Shown piece after piece: positions 43,986 through 51,327 of a stretch of DNA of 51,327 nucleotides (position 1 is the first letter of the stretch; every line of letters begins with the position of its first letter). Both the position numbers and the translations under genes were made by a program. Source of the DNA: a virus. The stretch is from positions 1 through 51,327 of IMG/VR virus record IMGVR_UViG_3300013372_002875, one strand, 5' to 3'. A model generated the notes under the pieces. The model saw nothing but the letters and a program-made list of their open reading frames with translations. It made no database searches and was not told the DNA's origin.

Positions 43986-44933
43986 ATGTCTAGAACCAAA
44001 ACAACCAAAACCAAATCACAAAATTTGTCTGTTGCAGACATTATTTCAACCGCTCCATCATTTCGCCCGGAGTCTCTAATTCTTTCGGACATAAAATGGA
44101 AATATCTTGTCCGTAGTGTTCTTCGTGGTCAAAATCTTATGATAACTGGTCCTGCCGGCTCCGGTAAAACTCTTGCCGTCCGAACCGTTGCAGATGCTAT
44201 GGACAGACCGTTCTTCTATTTCAATTTAGGTTCAACACAGGATCCAAGAACGGCTCTCATTGGAACCACTCACTTTGACAAAGAAAGTGGAACATATTTC
44301 AATCAATCCACCTTTATCAAGGCAATTCAAATTCCTGATGCAGTTATTCTGCTTGATGAATTGTCCCGTGCTCATCCAGAGGCGTGGAATATCTTGATGA
44401 CCGTTCTTGATGACGGACAAAGATATGTTCGTGTTGATGAAAGTCCTGATGCTGAAGTTATCAAGGTTGCACCCGGTGTTTCTTTCCTTGCTACCGCCAA
44501 TATCGGTGTTGAATATACATCAACCCGTGTAATTGACCGTGCTATCCAAGACCGTTTCCTTATTCTTGAAATGGACTTGTTGGACAAAACACAACAAGGT
44601 AAACTTATCAATTATGTTTGTCCAAACCTTAACGAACAAACAGTTGATATTTTGACCTCAATCTATACACAAGTTTACAACGAAGTTCTTTCTGGTCACG
44701 GTAAAGTTTCCACCAGTATTTCAACCAGAACAATTCTTCGTGCCGCTTCTCTCATTTGTGACGGCTTTACTATCGGTGAGGCACTTGAAGTATGTGTATT
44801 CCCATATTTTGCCGAAGACGGTGGAACCGATAGTGAAAGAACCTTTGTTCGTCAAATTGTTCAGAAATTCATTCCTATTGAAAGTCTTGACAATGAAAAT
44901 ATGTTCGATGAAGGCGATACTGCTAAATCTTGA
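43986..44933 (+). CDS. MoxR/CobS-like AAA+ ATPase
   Basis: 315 aa. Walker A GPAGSGKT (55-62), Walker B VILLDE with D124-E125, sensor 1 in FLATANIG, and the arginine finger region VIDRAIQDRF. It is of the MoxR branch (helix-2 insert), and nearest in feel to CobS-type proteins found in phages, though no cobalamin genes are here. MoxR proteins act as chaperones together with a VWA protein; the gene for such a partner is directly next, after a strong terminator. SD AGGAATTG. Confidence 0.85.
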   Translation: MSRTKTTKTKSQNLSVADIISTAPSFRPESLILSDIKWKYLVRSVLRGQNLMITGPAGSGKTLAVRTVADAMDRPFFYFNLGSTQDPRTALIGTTHFDKESGTYFNQSTFIKAIQIPDAVILLDELSRAHPEAWNILMTVLDDGQRYVRVDESPDAEVIKVAPGVSFLATANIGVEYTSTRVIDRAIQDRFLILEMDLLDKTQQGKLINYVCPNLNEQTVDILTSIYTQVYNEVLSGHGKVSTSISTRTILRAASLICDGFTIGEALEVCVFPYFAEDGGTDSERTFVRQIVQKFIPIESLDNENMFDEGDTAKS

Positions 44934-44952
44934 AATGAACCACTCCGGTGAT

Positions 44953-44980
44953 AGTGCGGGGTTCGCCCCGCACTTTATTT
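44953..44980 (+). terminator. Strong intrinsic terminator with UUCG loop between ATPase and VWA genes
   Basis: Perfect 9-bp stem AGTGCGGGG (44953-44961), TTCG tetraloop, CCCCGCACT (44966-44974), then TTATTT. The T-tract runs into the promoter-like element at 44980. Confidence 0.88.
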
Positions 44981-44990
44981 ATATTTATAG
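44980..44990 (+). promoter_or_regulatory. Candidate late-type promoter element TATATTTATAG before the VWA gene
   Basis: Perfect 11-mer on the plus strand, 34 nt before the ATG at 45024, directly against the terminator T-tract. No GCTT box 25 nt upstream, as this place is the hairpin. Confidence 0.42.
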
Positions 44991-45023
44991 AAACAACCAA
45001 TAACAACCATAAAGGGATTATGT

Positions 45024-47186
45024 ATGAGTATTTTCAAAAAATCAGTAAAAAGTGTTCTTGCAGAAGCAAGTGCAAGAACAAACCAATTTTGGAACAAATA
45101 TGCTTCTGACTATTCAGACGAGTATTCAGCCGGAACCAATTACTGGCTCAAAGGTGGTCTGTTTGACAAACGGGAATCCATGTTCCACGATGAATATGGC
45201 TTCAAAGAAGAAAAACATGATTACTTTGCACTTGCTCAGTATCAACGAGCCGTTGCAAACTTTGTTCACATTATGACCGGTGATCCAAAAATTCGTGTCA
45301 AGTATAATAGTGCCAATCAAAATATGACCGATGGCAAAACCGTTCACCTTTCTGCATCCGTGAATGAAAAAGACTTTGACTCAAATGTTGGCCTTGCCCT
45401 ACATGAGAGCAGTCACATTCTCTATACAGACATGAAGAAGTTTCGGGATGCTGTGTCTGACTTGACATATAATGCACATAACTTTCTGAAAGATGAAAAC
45501 GGTAATTTAATTTTTACAGATTTCCATGAAGTTGAAAAACTGTTTGAAAATTATTCCGAGAAAGTAGAATTTTTCAAATCTGTTGTTAATATCATCGAAG
45601 ACTTGTATATTGATGCCATGACCTATGCTGCTGCTCCCGGTTATCGTATCTATTACAAATCACTTTACAACAAGTTCTTCGGTGACGAAAAGATTACCCG
45701 TGCCTTCTATGACGAAGAATTTATGAAACCTACTGCACACAATTATCTTTTTCACTTGTGTAATTTCCGTAGTCCTTTCCGTAACCTTGATGCCCTCCCT
45801 GCATTGCAATTAGTTTGGGACACACTTGACTTACAAAACATTCGTAGATTGAAGACTGACGAAGACCGTATCAACCTTGCTTGCACAATTGCAGGTATTA
45901 TCACGAAACACTTAAAGGAAGTTCCAAAGGATGATGATACTGACCACGAACCTATTGACCAAGACGGCGATGATGCTGGTGACGACGGCGATGGTGACGG
46001 TATCGGTTATGACTATGAACCAATAGGTTACAATCCTGGTCCTCAAATACCAGACGGCGTTAGTGACAAACCACTAACAGACAAACAGAGAGAACAAATT
46101 GAAAAGTTGTTCAAGAAACAAATAGACCTTATCAACGGTGACACTAAAAAAACAAAATTGACAAAAACAGAGACACAGAAAGTTGATGCTATTGCATCTG
46201 TTGATTTTGATGAACAAGTGGTTGCAAAGAATTTCATCGATGGTTATGGTAACATAACTCGCGGTATCAAAACTGTTATTATTCGCAATATCAATAGTTC
46301 ATTCATGGATAGTGAAGTATCTATACCTTTCGGCGTCAATAGGAAATATAACGGTTGGCGAAGACGCGATGTGTCCAGATATATTGCTCTCGGTAAAATG
46401 CTCGCTAAGAAGTTACAAATTCGTAACGAAGAAAGAGTAACTACATCTACCCGTCTCAAAGCTGGTAAAATTGATGCGAGATTATTACATGAAATTGGTA
46501 GTAGTAACTACGAGATATTCAAACAAATCAATGTTCACGAATATCAACCGTCATTCATTCACCAATCAATTGATGCATCCGGTTCAATGAGTGGTGACAA
46601 GTTTGAAGAATCAGTCAAACTTGCTGTAATGTTTGCTGTTGCTGCTAAACAAATCAAAAATCTTCATGTTGTAGTTAGTGCTCGCTCTGTGTATTCAGAC
46701 AACATGGGGTATGGTAGTAGAACCAAATCATCCTTACATGATACACCATACCTTGTTTATCTGTATGATTCAAACAAACACAACCTTGCACACATTCGTC
46801 ATGTCTTTGAAAGTATCTACACCACAAACACAACACCAGAAGGCCTTTGCTTTGAGGCGATTATGGGTGAGATTATCAAACAATCCGCTAACACCGATGC
46901 TTACTTTATCAACCTTTGTGACGGTGAACCGTTTATGACACATGATAAACAACATTTCCGTTATGCTGGTGCTGAGGCACAAATACACTCCAGAAAACAA
47001 GTTGAGCGTATGCGTTCTCGCGGTATAAATGTTCTCACATATTTCATCGGCGGTAAACATGACTTCCAAACTGTATTGAACACATACAAAACAAATTGTG
47101 TTCATCTAAACCGTGCTGATGAAATTCCAAAAGTTGTGAAGGCCATGAATGATCAACTACTATCCGCGGCGAAGAAGAATGGTTAA
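45024..47186 (+). CDS. VWA-domain protein with N-terminal HExxH metallopeptidase-like domain (CobT/DUF2201-like)
   Basis: 720 aa. Residues 127-131 read HESSH, a zincin HExxH motif in a helix (GLALHESSHILYTDMKK). After an acidic linker (about 300-345, rich in Asp and Gly) and a middle domain comes a VWA fold with the MIDAS metal site DASGS at 517-521. This arrangement (putative metallopeptidase plus VWA) is known in CobT and DUF2201-type proteins that pair with MoxR ATPases. Catalysis is not proven, since the third zinc ligand is not obvious. SD AAAGGGATTATGT. It overlaps the next gene by 8 nt. Confidence 0.78.
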   Translation: MSIFKKSVKSVLAEASARTNQFWNKYASDYSDEYSAGTNYWLKGGLFDKRESMFHDEYGFKEEKHDYFALAQYQRAVANFVHIMTGDPKIRVKYNSANQNMTDGKTVHLSASVNEKDFDSNVGLALHESSHILYTDMKKFRDAVSDLTYNAHNFLKDENGNLIFTDFHEVEKLFENYSEKVEFFKSVVNIIEDLYIDAMTYAAAPGYRIYYKSLYNKFFGDEKITRAFYDEEFMKPTAHNYLFHLCNFRSPFRNLDALPALQLVWDTLDLQNIRRLKTDEDRINLACTIAGIITKHLKEVPKDDDTDHEPIDQDGDDAGDDGDGDGIGYDYEPIGYNPGPQIPDGVSDKPLTDKQREQIEKLFKKQIDLINGDTKKTKLTKTETQKVDAIASVDFDEQVVAKNFIDGYGNITRGIKTVIIRNINSSFMDSEVSIPFGVNRKYNGWRRRDVSRYIALGKMLAKKLQIRNEERVTTSTRLKAGKIDARLLHEIGSSNYEIFKQINVHEYQPSFIHQSIDASGSMSGDKFEESVKLAVMFAVAAKQIKNLHVVVSARSVYSDNMGYGSRTKSSLHDTPYLVYLYDSNKHNLAHIRHVFESIYTTNTTPEGLCFEAIMGEIIKQSANTDAYFINLCDGEPFMTHDKQHFRYAGAEAQIHSRKQVERMRSRGINVLTYFIGGKHDFQTVLNTYKTNCVHLNRADEIPKVVKAMNDQLLSAAKKNG

Positions 47187-47655
47187 AACCAAATATCTAA
47201 AACGATTTGCAATGGCTCCGCCGGTAAAACCAATACCGGCGGAGACTATGTATCTATCCAAGAACAACGTGGATGATGAAACCGTTGATACCATAATTGA
47301 CTATACAATGGATTGGTGCGTAGAAAAATTTGGTATGAACGAACAAAGAGGTCATCCGTATGTTTGTTGGGAATGGAACACTCTTGACGGTGAACGGAAT
47401 AAAGATTGTCTTGCTTACTTTGAAGATGAAACCAACACAATTATCATCAGAGCTCGTGGTCATAGAACCGTAAAGAATTTTATCAGGACTCTTATCCATG
47501 AATACATACACTACCTACAACCCACAAAGGGCGGTTGGTATGAACGATGGAATGAACAATATGGTTATGAGAAGAACCCGTATGAAATTGAAGCATACTA
47601 TTTGAGTGATATGTATGCACAAACAGCAACCAATTCAGTTATGGAGAAATTATGA
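47179..47655 (+). CDS. Zincin-like putative metallopeptidase
   Basis: 158 aa from the ATG at 47179. H107-E108-Y-I-H111 in LIHEYIHYLQP is a good HExxH helix; NPYEIEAYYLSD further on offers a Glu as third ligand, the pattern of ImmA/IrrE or SprT-like proteins. No signal peptide. It overlaps both the VWA gene (8 nt) and the TlpA-like gene (4 nt), so it belongs to the same translation unit. Second HExxH protein in a row. Confidence 0.72.
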   Translation: MVKTKYLKRFAMAPPVKPIPAETMYLSKNNVDDETVDTIIDYTMDWCVEKFGMNEQRGHPYVCWEWNTLDGERNKDCLAYFEDETNTIIIRARGHRTVKNFIRTLIHEYIHYLQPTKGGWYERWNEQYGYEKNPYEIEAYYLSDMYAQTATNSVMEKL

Positions 47656-48173
47656 AAAAGATTATTTTTTTCTTGCTTATATCTTGTAATTTTATTATAT
47701 TTGGTAAAGATACAACAAACATAAAAACTGTTTTACCGAGTGCAACAATAAAGAACATAAAAGGTGAAACAATAAATGCATCAACAATAAACAACGGAAA
47801 AAATCTTATCTATCTTTCATTTTGGGCAACCTGGTGTAAACCTTGTATTCAAGAGTTGAATGAATTGAATGAAGTATATGATATATGGCGTGATGAATTT
47901 GATGTTAAGATAGTTGTAATTTCTGTTGATGATGTTCGTAATTCTGCAAAAGTTGCACCGTTTGTTAATGGAAAAAGATGGGACTTTGAAGTATATCTTG
48001 ATCCTAATGGTGATTTGAGAAGAATGATGAATGTAAATAATGTTCCACATTCTTTTCTTATCAATGATAGTGGTGAAATCATCTGGCAACAAAACTCACA
48101 TACGGTTGGTGATGAACATAGAATATATGAAATTATCCGTAGATATGAGTTGAATGGAGGACAAAGTGAGTAA
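47652..48173 (+). CDS. Exported TlpA/ResA-like thioredoxin-fold protein
   Basis: 173 aa. Signal sequence KKIIFFLLISCNFIIFG, with LISC (Cys12) giving a possible lipobox, although Sec cleavage after FG is the other reading. The active site is WATWCKPC (Cys62, Cys65), followed by VVISVDD and VPHSFLINDSGEIIW with the cis-Pro. TlpA-like proteins reduce disulfides in the periplasm; this class is very common in Bacteroidota. Presence in a phage operon is unusual. It overlaps its neighbours by 4 and 8 nt. Confidence 0.85.
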   Translation: MKKIIFFLLISCNFIIFGKDTTNIKTVLPSATIKNIKGETINASTINNGKNLIYLSFWATWCKPCIQELNELNEVYDIWRDEFDVKIVVISVDDVRNSAKVAPFVNGKRWDFEVYLDPNGDLRRMMNVNNVPHSFLINDSGEIIWQQNSHTVGDEHRIYEIIRRYELNGGQSE

Positions 48174-48450
48174 CGAAGAAAACTACAAAGTTAATATGGG
48201 GTGTCTGTCTGTATTATGGACAGGTCTCAAAGGTTTCGTGGTTGTTTCCCTTGTGGTTGTGTTAATCTTCGTTGCTTTACTTTTTCTTATATGGTTTTTC
48301 TTTTGGTATATGAACCTCATGTTATCATCGCCATTGTGGCTGACTATGGTATTACTTGCACTACCGATAATAGTGTTTATAGGACTTTACCTAAAATTAC
48401 TACAATGGATTATGATAAAGTATGTAGAGACACAAGATACAGAAGAATAA
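48166..48450 (+). CDS. Membrane protein of unknown function
   Basis: 94 aa from the GTG at 48166, which has GGAGG 5 nt upstream; the ATG at 48154 would overlap more and lies over that SD. Two or three transmembrane helices (FVVVSLVVVLIFVALLFLIW, WLTMVLLALPIIVFIGLYL). Last protein gene before the tRNAs. Role unknown; could be membrane partner of the exported TlpA-like protein. Confidence 0.68.
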   Translation: MSNEENYKVNMGCLSVLWTGLKGFVVVSLVVVLIFVALLFLIWFFFWYMNLMLSSPLWLTMVLLALPIIVFIGLYLKLLQWIMIKYVETQDTEE

Positions 48451-48455
48451 CGGTA

Positions 48456-48527
48456 GGTCCCATCGTCTAATGGTTAGGACACCGCCCTTTCACGGCGATA
48501 ATAGGGGTTCGAGCCCCCTTGGGATCA
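48456..48527 (+). tRNA. tRNA-Glu (TTC)
   Basis: 72 nt. Acceptor GGTCCCA/TGGGATC with one G-T pair, D arm GTC...GAC, anticodon loop CTTTCAC with TTC at 48489-48491, T arm AGGGG-TTCGAGC-CCCCT. The bottom pair of the anticodon stem (C27-A43) is a mismatch. CCA is not encoded. Confidence 0.92.
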
Positions 48528-48533
48528 CAAACA

Positions 48534-48607
48534 GGACTTATAGCTCAATCGGTTAGAGCAAACGACTCATAATCGTTAGGTTGCAGGTTCAAGTCCTGCT
48601 GGGTCCA
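48534..48607 (+). tRNA. tRNA with CAT anticodon (Ile2 more likely than Met)
   Basis: 74 nt. Acceptor GGACTTA/TGGGTCC, D arm GCTC...GAGC, anticodon stem AACGA/TCGTT, loop CTCATAA with CAT at 48568-48570, T arm GCAGG-TTCAAGT-CCTGC. The anticodon arm and T arm are closer to tRNA-Ile2 (lysidine-modified CAT) than to elongator Met as I remember ileX. CCA not encoded. Six nt from tRNA-Glu. Confidence 0.88.
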
Positions 48608-48622
48608 CAAATGGAGGATAAT

Positions 48623-48769
48623 ATGAATAACAAAGAAAAATTAGAACAAATGATTGAAATTGCTAATCAAGTTCTGAAAGAAAACCCGAATGATACATGG
48701 GTTCAAAAGGGATTGGAAGCAATGCAAAAAGAAGTTGATAGATTGAATGAATTGGAACGAAGAAAATGA
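48623..48769 (+). CDS. Small helical protein
   Basis: 48 aa from the ATG at 48623, with GGAGG 5 nt upstream. The frame reaches back into the tRNA, so the long reading is false. Highly charged helix (NQVLKENPNDTWVQKGLEAM). No family. ATGA overlap with the next small gene. Confidence 0.6.
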   Translation: MNNKEKLEQMIEIANQVLKENPNDTWVQKGLEAMQKEVDRLNELERRK

Positions 48770-48849
48770 CAAAGGAAAGACTTTACATATACCGTATGTT
48801 TTTACTATCAGTTTGGTATTGGATAGTAGATAAAATAAAAAATAGATAA
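48766..48849 (+). CDS. Tiny 27-aa protein, overlapping start
   Basis: 27 aa, too short for usual gene finders. ATG overlaps the previous stop (ATGA). One hydrophobic, aromatic stretch (MFLLSVWYWIVDKI) flanked by basic residues, so it may insert in the membrane. The tight coupling is the main support. Confidence 0.4.
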   Translation: MTKERLYIYRMFLLSVWYWIVDKIKNR

Positions 48850-48885
48850 TTACTCCCTACATACTCCTCCCCGGAGTTTGCTATC

Positions 48886-48930
48886 GGGGCACCGTTTTCG
48901 TGGTTGTTTTCGGTGCCCCACTTTTTATTA
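48886..48930 (+). terminator. Intrinsic terminator after the tRNA operon
   Basis: Perfect 9-bp stem GGGGCACCG (48886-48894) with CGGTGCCCC (48911-48919), 16-nt loop, then ACTTTTTATTA. A small second hairpin (ACTCC/GGAGT) lies before it. Confidence 0.8.
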
Positions 48931-48947
48931 ACCAACCGAATAACACC

Positions 48948-49100
48948 ATGATTAAAGGAAATGATTTAACACTTGTAGAAGAAGCGTATAACGAGGGATA
49001 TGAGTCCGGTATTATGGACTTTATAGAAAGATTGAAAACAGTATTCCCCATAGACGAAGAACACTTTATTGCTATTGCAAGAGACTTACTTGACCAGTGA
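48948..49100 (+). CDS. Small acidic hypothetical protein
   Basis: 50 aa from the ATG at 48948. The frame upstream lies in the terminator and is not used. MIKGNDLTLVEEAYNEGYES with a helical end. No family. Its stop overlaps the end of the convergent minus-strand gene by 15 nt. Confidence 0.5.
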   Translation: MIKGNDLTLVEEAYNEGYESGIMDFIERLKTVFPIDEEHFIAIARDLLDQ

Positions 49101-49670
49101 TTGCATGAATATCTTGTAACTATCCAAATCCCTTACTTCAATACCACCTGATTGTTGTGACCACTTCTCTCTGCTTGGAAACAAGAATGTTGGAATACCT
49201 GCACCAGTTGCAGTCTTAATAAGTGTCTCGAACTTAAAACCTGTTTTACATTGTCTGCTCACATCCAAATCCAATCTCTTAATATAACCAATTGCATTGG
49301 GAACATACATATCCATAGAATACAATCTATCTTCATATTCCTCATAGTCATCTTTACCATGTTGGTCTTTCCAAAAGTTGTAAGCACCACCTTTCATAGT
49401 GTTTGACAATTTACCACCATCTAATTCTAAACGAACAAAGAAACATTCTGATGTGGACAACCACTTTGTATATGCTTCCGACTTTGTTCTTGTTAGAGAC
49501 ATATAATATCCCTCACGGTATTTCTTACCAGGATCAACATTGGAATCTACTGGAACAGGATTAAGTCTAAAACGATTTGTTTCTATAATGTTTGTTGCTC
49601 CCTTCATTGTGGTGAAGTGATATACTACATCGGATATTCGTTCCATCAATATGTCTTTGAGTTTAATCAT
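49086..49670 (-). CDS. ADP-ribosyltransferase-like fold protein (candidate)
   Basis: 194 aa. VVYHFTTMKGATNIIETNRFRL followed by YYMSLTRTKS and an acidic YEEYEDRLYS resembles the shape of small ART-fold proteins (His/Tyr-x-x-T at the NAD entrance, an S-T strand, then a Glu). I cannot confirm catalytic residues. The N-terminus KLKDILMERISD is a form I recall from T4-like phage proteins of the head/tail region. ATATTTATAG sits only 2 nt before the ATG, so M9 may be the real start. Confidence 0.5.
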   Translation of the reverse strand: MIKLKDILMERISDVVYHFTTMKGATNIIETNRFRLNPVPVDSNVDPGKKYREGYYMSLTRTKSEAYTKWLSTSECFFVRLELDGGKLSNTMKGGAYNFWKDQHGKDDYEEYEDRLYSMDMYVPNAIGYIKRLDLDVSRQCKTGFKFETLIKTATGAGIPTFLFPSREKWSQQSGGIEVRDLDSYKIFMQSLVK

Positions 49671-49693
49671 GTCTATAAATATGTGGTTATGAA

Positions 49694-50545
49694 TTAACCC
49701 GTGCCTACTTTAGCACGGCCAATTCTACGAGAAAATATCTTATTTGGTTCAATAAGTAAGTCAGTAACGTCTGTGACAAGAATCCAAGGTATGTATATTA
49801 CATTAACCAAAAATGTAGGTGGTTCATCTGGCGATATTGATGGGTTTGATGTAACAATTTTGTTTGTCATAACACACTCAGCTACCGTTACTCTTGTCAA
49901 TGGTTTCATAATAGGGGGATCAACCGATGTGTCCATGACTCTTACTTGATATTTATTATAGTATTTTTTAATATCTTCCGGACTTGAAAGAAAGTATAGT
50001 TGGTCGCTATAAGGCGAAACAATTAGTTTACCAGTATTCTTAATTTGAGCAACCTTCGTTACATCATCTATTAAATAATATAACTTAATTGTATCTGTTT
50101 GTTGTGGATCAGGTGTATTTGTTTTATTTGGATTCAATACTGATTTTAGTGCACGATATAATTCATATTCTTCTGATGATTGGTCTAACTCACCAGTGTG
50201 AATTAACTCATTGAATATCTCTGATGGAAGTTTTTGATAGTGATTACTGTAACTGTTTGCCCAAAAAACATAGTCAGTAGAACTCTCTGTTAGGAATATG
50301 TAATACATCTCAAATCCCTTAACAAATTGTTCCATAACCAACTTTCTTTTGTTTTCCTTTTTAACAAGTGGGTGGTCATTATCTAACATCATATTGTATA
50401 TTAGATTTTGTAATTGGTCTTCTATTCTCACAATCTCGTTTTGTAACACTGCAAGTGCTTGTGATAGATTTGATATGTTCTTATCTCTAATAGCAATACC
50501 TGCCGTCTTAATTATATCTATTATAGACCTTTGAAAATAGTTCAT
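49694..50545 (-). CDS. Hypothetical protein with ART-like strand pattern
   Basis: 283 aa. Helical N-terminal half (residues 1-140, RIEDQLQNLIYNMMLDND), then KLYYLIDDVTKVAQIKNTGKLIVSPYSDQLYFLSSPED, which reads like the first strands of an ART or related fold (Y-x-x-D, then a Y-F-L-S-S strand). The evidence is weak. It overlaps the next upstream gene by 4 nt. Confidence 0.45.
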   Translation of the reverse strand: MNYFQRSIIDIIKTAGIAIRDKNISNLSQALAVLQNEIVRIEDQLQNLIYNMMLDNDHPLVKKENKRKLVMEQFVKGFEMYYIFLTESSTDYVFWANSYSNHYQKLPSEIFNELIHTGELDQSSEEYELYRALKSVLNPNKTNTPDPQQTDTIKLYYLIDDVTKVAQIKNTGKLIVSPYSDQLYFLSSPEDIKKYYNKYQVRVMDTSVDPPIMKPLTRVTVAECVMTNKIVTSNPSISPDEPPTFLVNVIYIPWILVTDVTDLLIEPNKIFSRRIGRAKVGTG

Positions 50546-51312
50546 CGTGTATTTCCCTTACGAATTGGTTTCTCCCATCCAATTGCTTTACGGTATTGAT
50601 CATAATTATTAACTACCCAATTAACAGCATCCATGTGATCATTAAATGTAATCAATTCTTTTCTTTTCTTTGAATAAATACGAAGTGAACCCATCATATC
50701 ATATATCGGAACAATGTCTGTTGCAGTCTTACCATTGAATATAGTTTGCATTTCATCATCTGCGGTATGTAAACTGCGTATACCTGAAGCACGGAATACC
50801 AATATCGTTCCATCACCATATTTAACCGAACTACCATCCAAACCATACCCTGCAAAGTCTTCTACTGTATATGCAAAGTTATATCCACCAAGTTTCTTTT
50901 CTGCACTCTTACCATCAAACCATGTGGTCAATCCTAACTTCCTCCAATCCTTAACACCACGAATGAATCCTTGTTTAGCCATAAACATTGCATCAGTTTG
51001 TGATGTTCCATGAACTAACCATTGATTCTTTACCAATTCGGGTTCTTCCATCCAATACCATGAGGGGATGTTCTCCGAACCTATATCTAATGAGTTATAC
51101 AGACTTTCAAGACCCATGCCCGCCATTCGTAGAAGATAGAACTTGAAGATTGCTCCATAATCTTCTTTATTCTTTACTCTCATAACATCAAAGGAACCAT
51201 ATGGATCCCATTCATCTTCTTTCATCATCTCTTCTTCATCGGTTTTCCAACCCTTTCTGACATCAGAGTTACCAACATAATACTCTATCATTGCATCATA
51301 TCCAATAGTCAT
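50542..51312 (-). CDS. ADP-ribosyltransferase-like protein
   Basis: 256 aa. WLVHGTSQTDAMFMAKQGFIRG (His-Gly-Thr as in PARP/diphtheria-type ART), then FAYTVEDFAGYG, TILVFRASGI and DDEMQTIFNGKTATDIVPI with a Glu placed like the catalytic one. This is the best ART match in the window. T4 uses three such enzymes (Alt, ModA, ModB) to change host RNA polymerase and other proteins; a similar role is possible. The N-terminal 90 residues are a separate domain. SD AGGGAG precedes the ATG at 51312. Confidence 0.6.
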   Translation of the reverse strand: MTIGYDAMIEYYVGNSDVRKGWKTDEEEMMKEDEWDPYGSFDVMRVKNKEDYGAIFKFYLLRMAGMGLESLYNSLDIGSENIPSWYWMEEPELVKNQWLVHGTSQTDAMFMAKQGFIRGVKDWRKLGLTTWFDGKSAEKKLGGYNFAYTVEDFAGYGLDGSSVKYGDGTILVFRASGIRSLHTADDEMQTIFNGKTATDIVPIYDMMGSLRIYSKKRKELITFNDHMDAVNWVVNNYDQYRKAIGWEKPIRKGNTR

Positions 51313-51327
51313 CTCTAACTCCCTAAA

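Noticed and set aside
43986-47186. CobS/CobT cobalt chelatase pair
   Set aside because: Only the folds are alike (AAA+ and VWA); no CobN or other cobalamin genes occur, and the VWA protein has an HExxH domain.

Overview
The window is a 51-kb internal piece of the genome of a large, AT-rich, tailed (contractile-tail, T4-like) bacteriophage. T4-type hallmarks seen as protein families are a gp6-like baseplate wedge protein, a gp25-like wedge protein, a spike/hub-like protein, an SbcD/gp47-like nuclease, a DnaG-type primase and a gp55-like late sigma factor. The host is probably a member of the Bacteroidota. Several intergenic regions carry the characteristic TTTG-N19-TATATTTG promoter of that phylum, one protein is a FISUMP-type domain, and one small gene looks like DUF4494; both families are typical of Bacteroidota.

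Layout. Positions 1-2348 (minus strand) hold replication/recombination genes: an SbcD-like nuclease running off the window, a primase, and a T7 endonuclease I-like resolvase. Positions 2348-31444 (minus) are one dense tail/baseplate block: five genes sharing a C-terminal module, a 1344-aa wedge-type protein, a coiled-coil protein, a DNRLRE-like protein, gp6-like, gp25-like, a large protein with a candidate cysteine peptidoglycan hydrolase domain, a leucine-rich-repeat protein, a 1046-aa unknown and a spike protein. Positions 31456-41630 (minus) are mixed: late sigma factor, ClpP-like protease, membrane proteins, UvdE repair endonuclease, glycosyltransferase-like protein, lipoprotein, FISUMP protein, ThyX, a secreted lytic transglycosylase, a methyltransferase and a secreted phosphodiester glycosidase.

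Positions 41757-49100 switch to the plus strand. This island has its own Bacteroidota-type promoters and terminators and carries small unknown genes, a Lys-rich basic protein, an HTH protein, a MoxR/CobS-like AAA+ ATPase with a VWA protein bearing an HExxH motif, a second zincin-like protein, an exported TlpA-like thioredoxin, a membrane protein and two tRNAs (Glu-TTC and a CAT tRNA). Positions 49086-51312 return to the minus strand with three proteins, two of which resemble ADP-ribosyltransferases.

Regulation. Two promoter classes can be proposed. One is host-type (GCTT at about -36 and TATATTTG at -7), found before the primase, the transglycosylase, the methyltransferase and the plus-strand genes. 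The other is an AT-rich TATATTTATAG-like element, without an upstream box, 31-42 nt before five genes; it is a candidate late promoter for the encoded gp55-like sigma factor. The most unusual signal is around the transglycosylase gene: the 9-nt loop of a hairpin in its 5' leader is perfectly complementary to part of the loop of a hairpin just after its stop codon. The adjacent methyltransferase leader carries a 17-bp tandem repeat and four clustered AGATCT palindromes.
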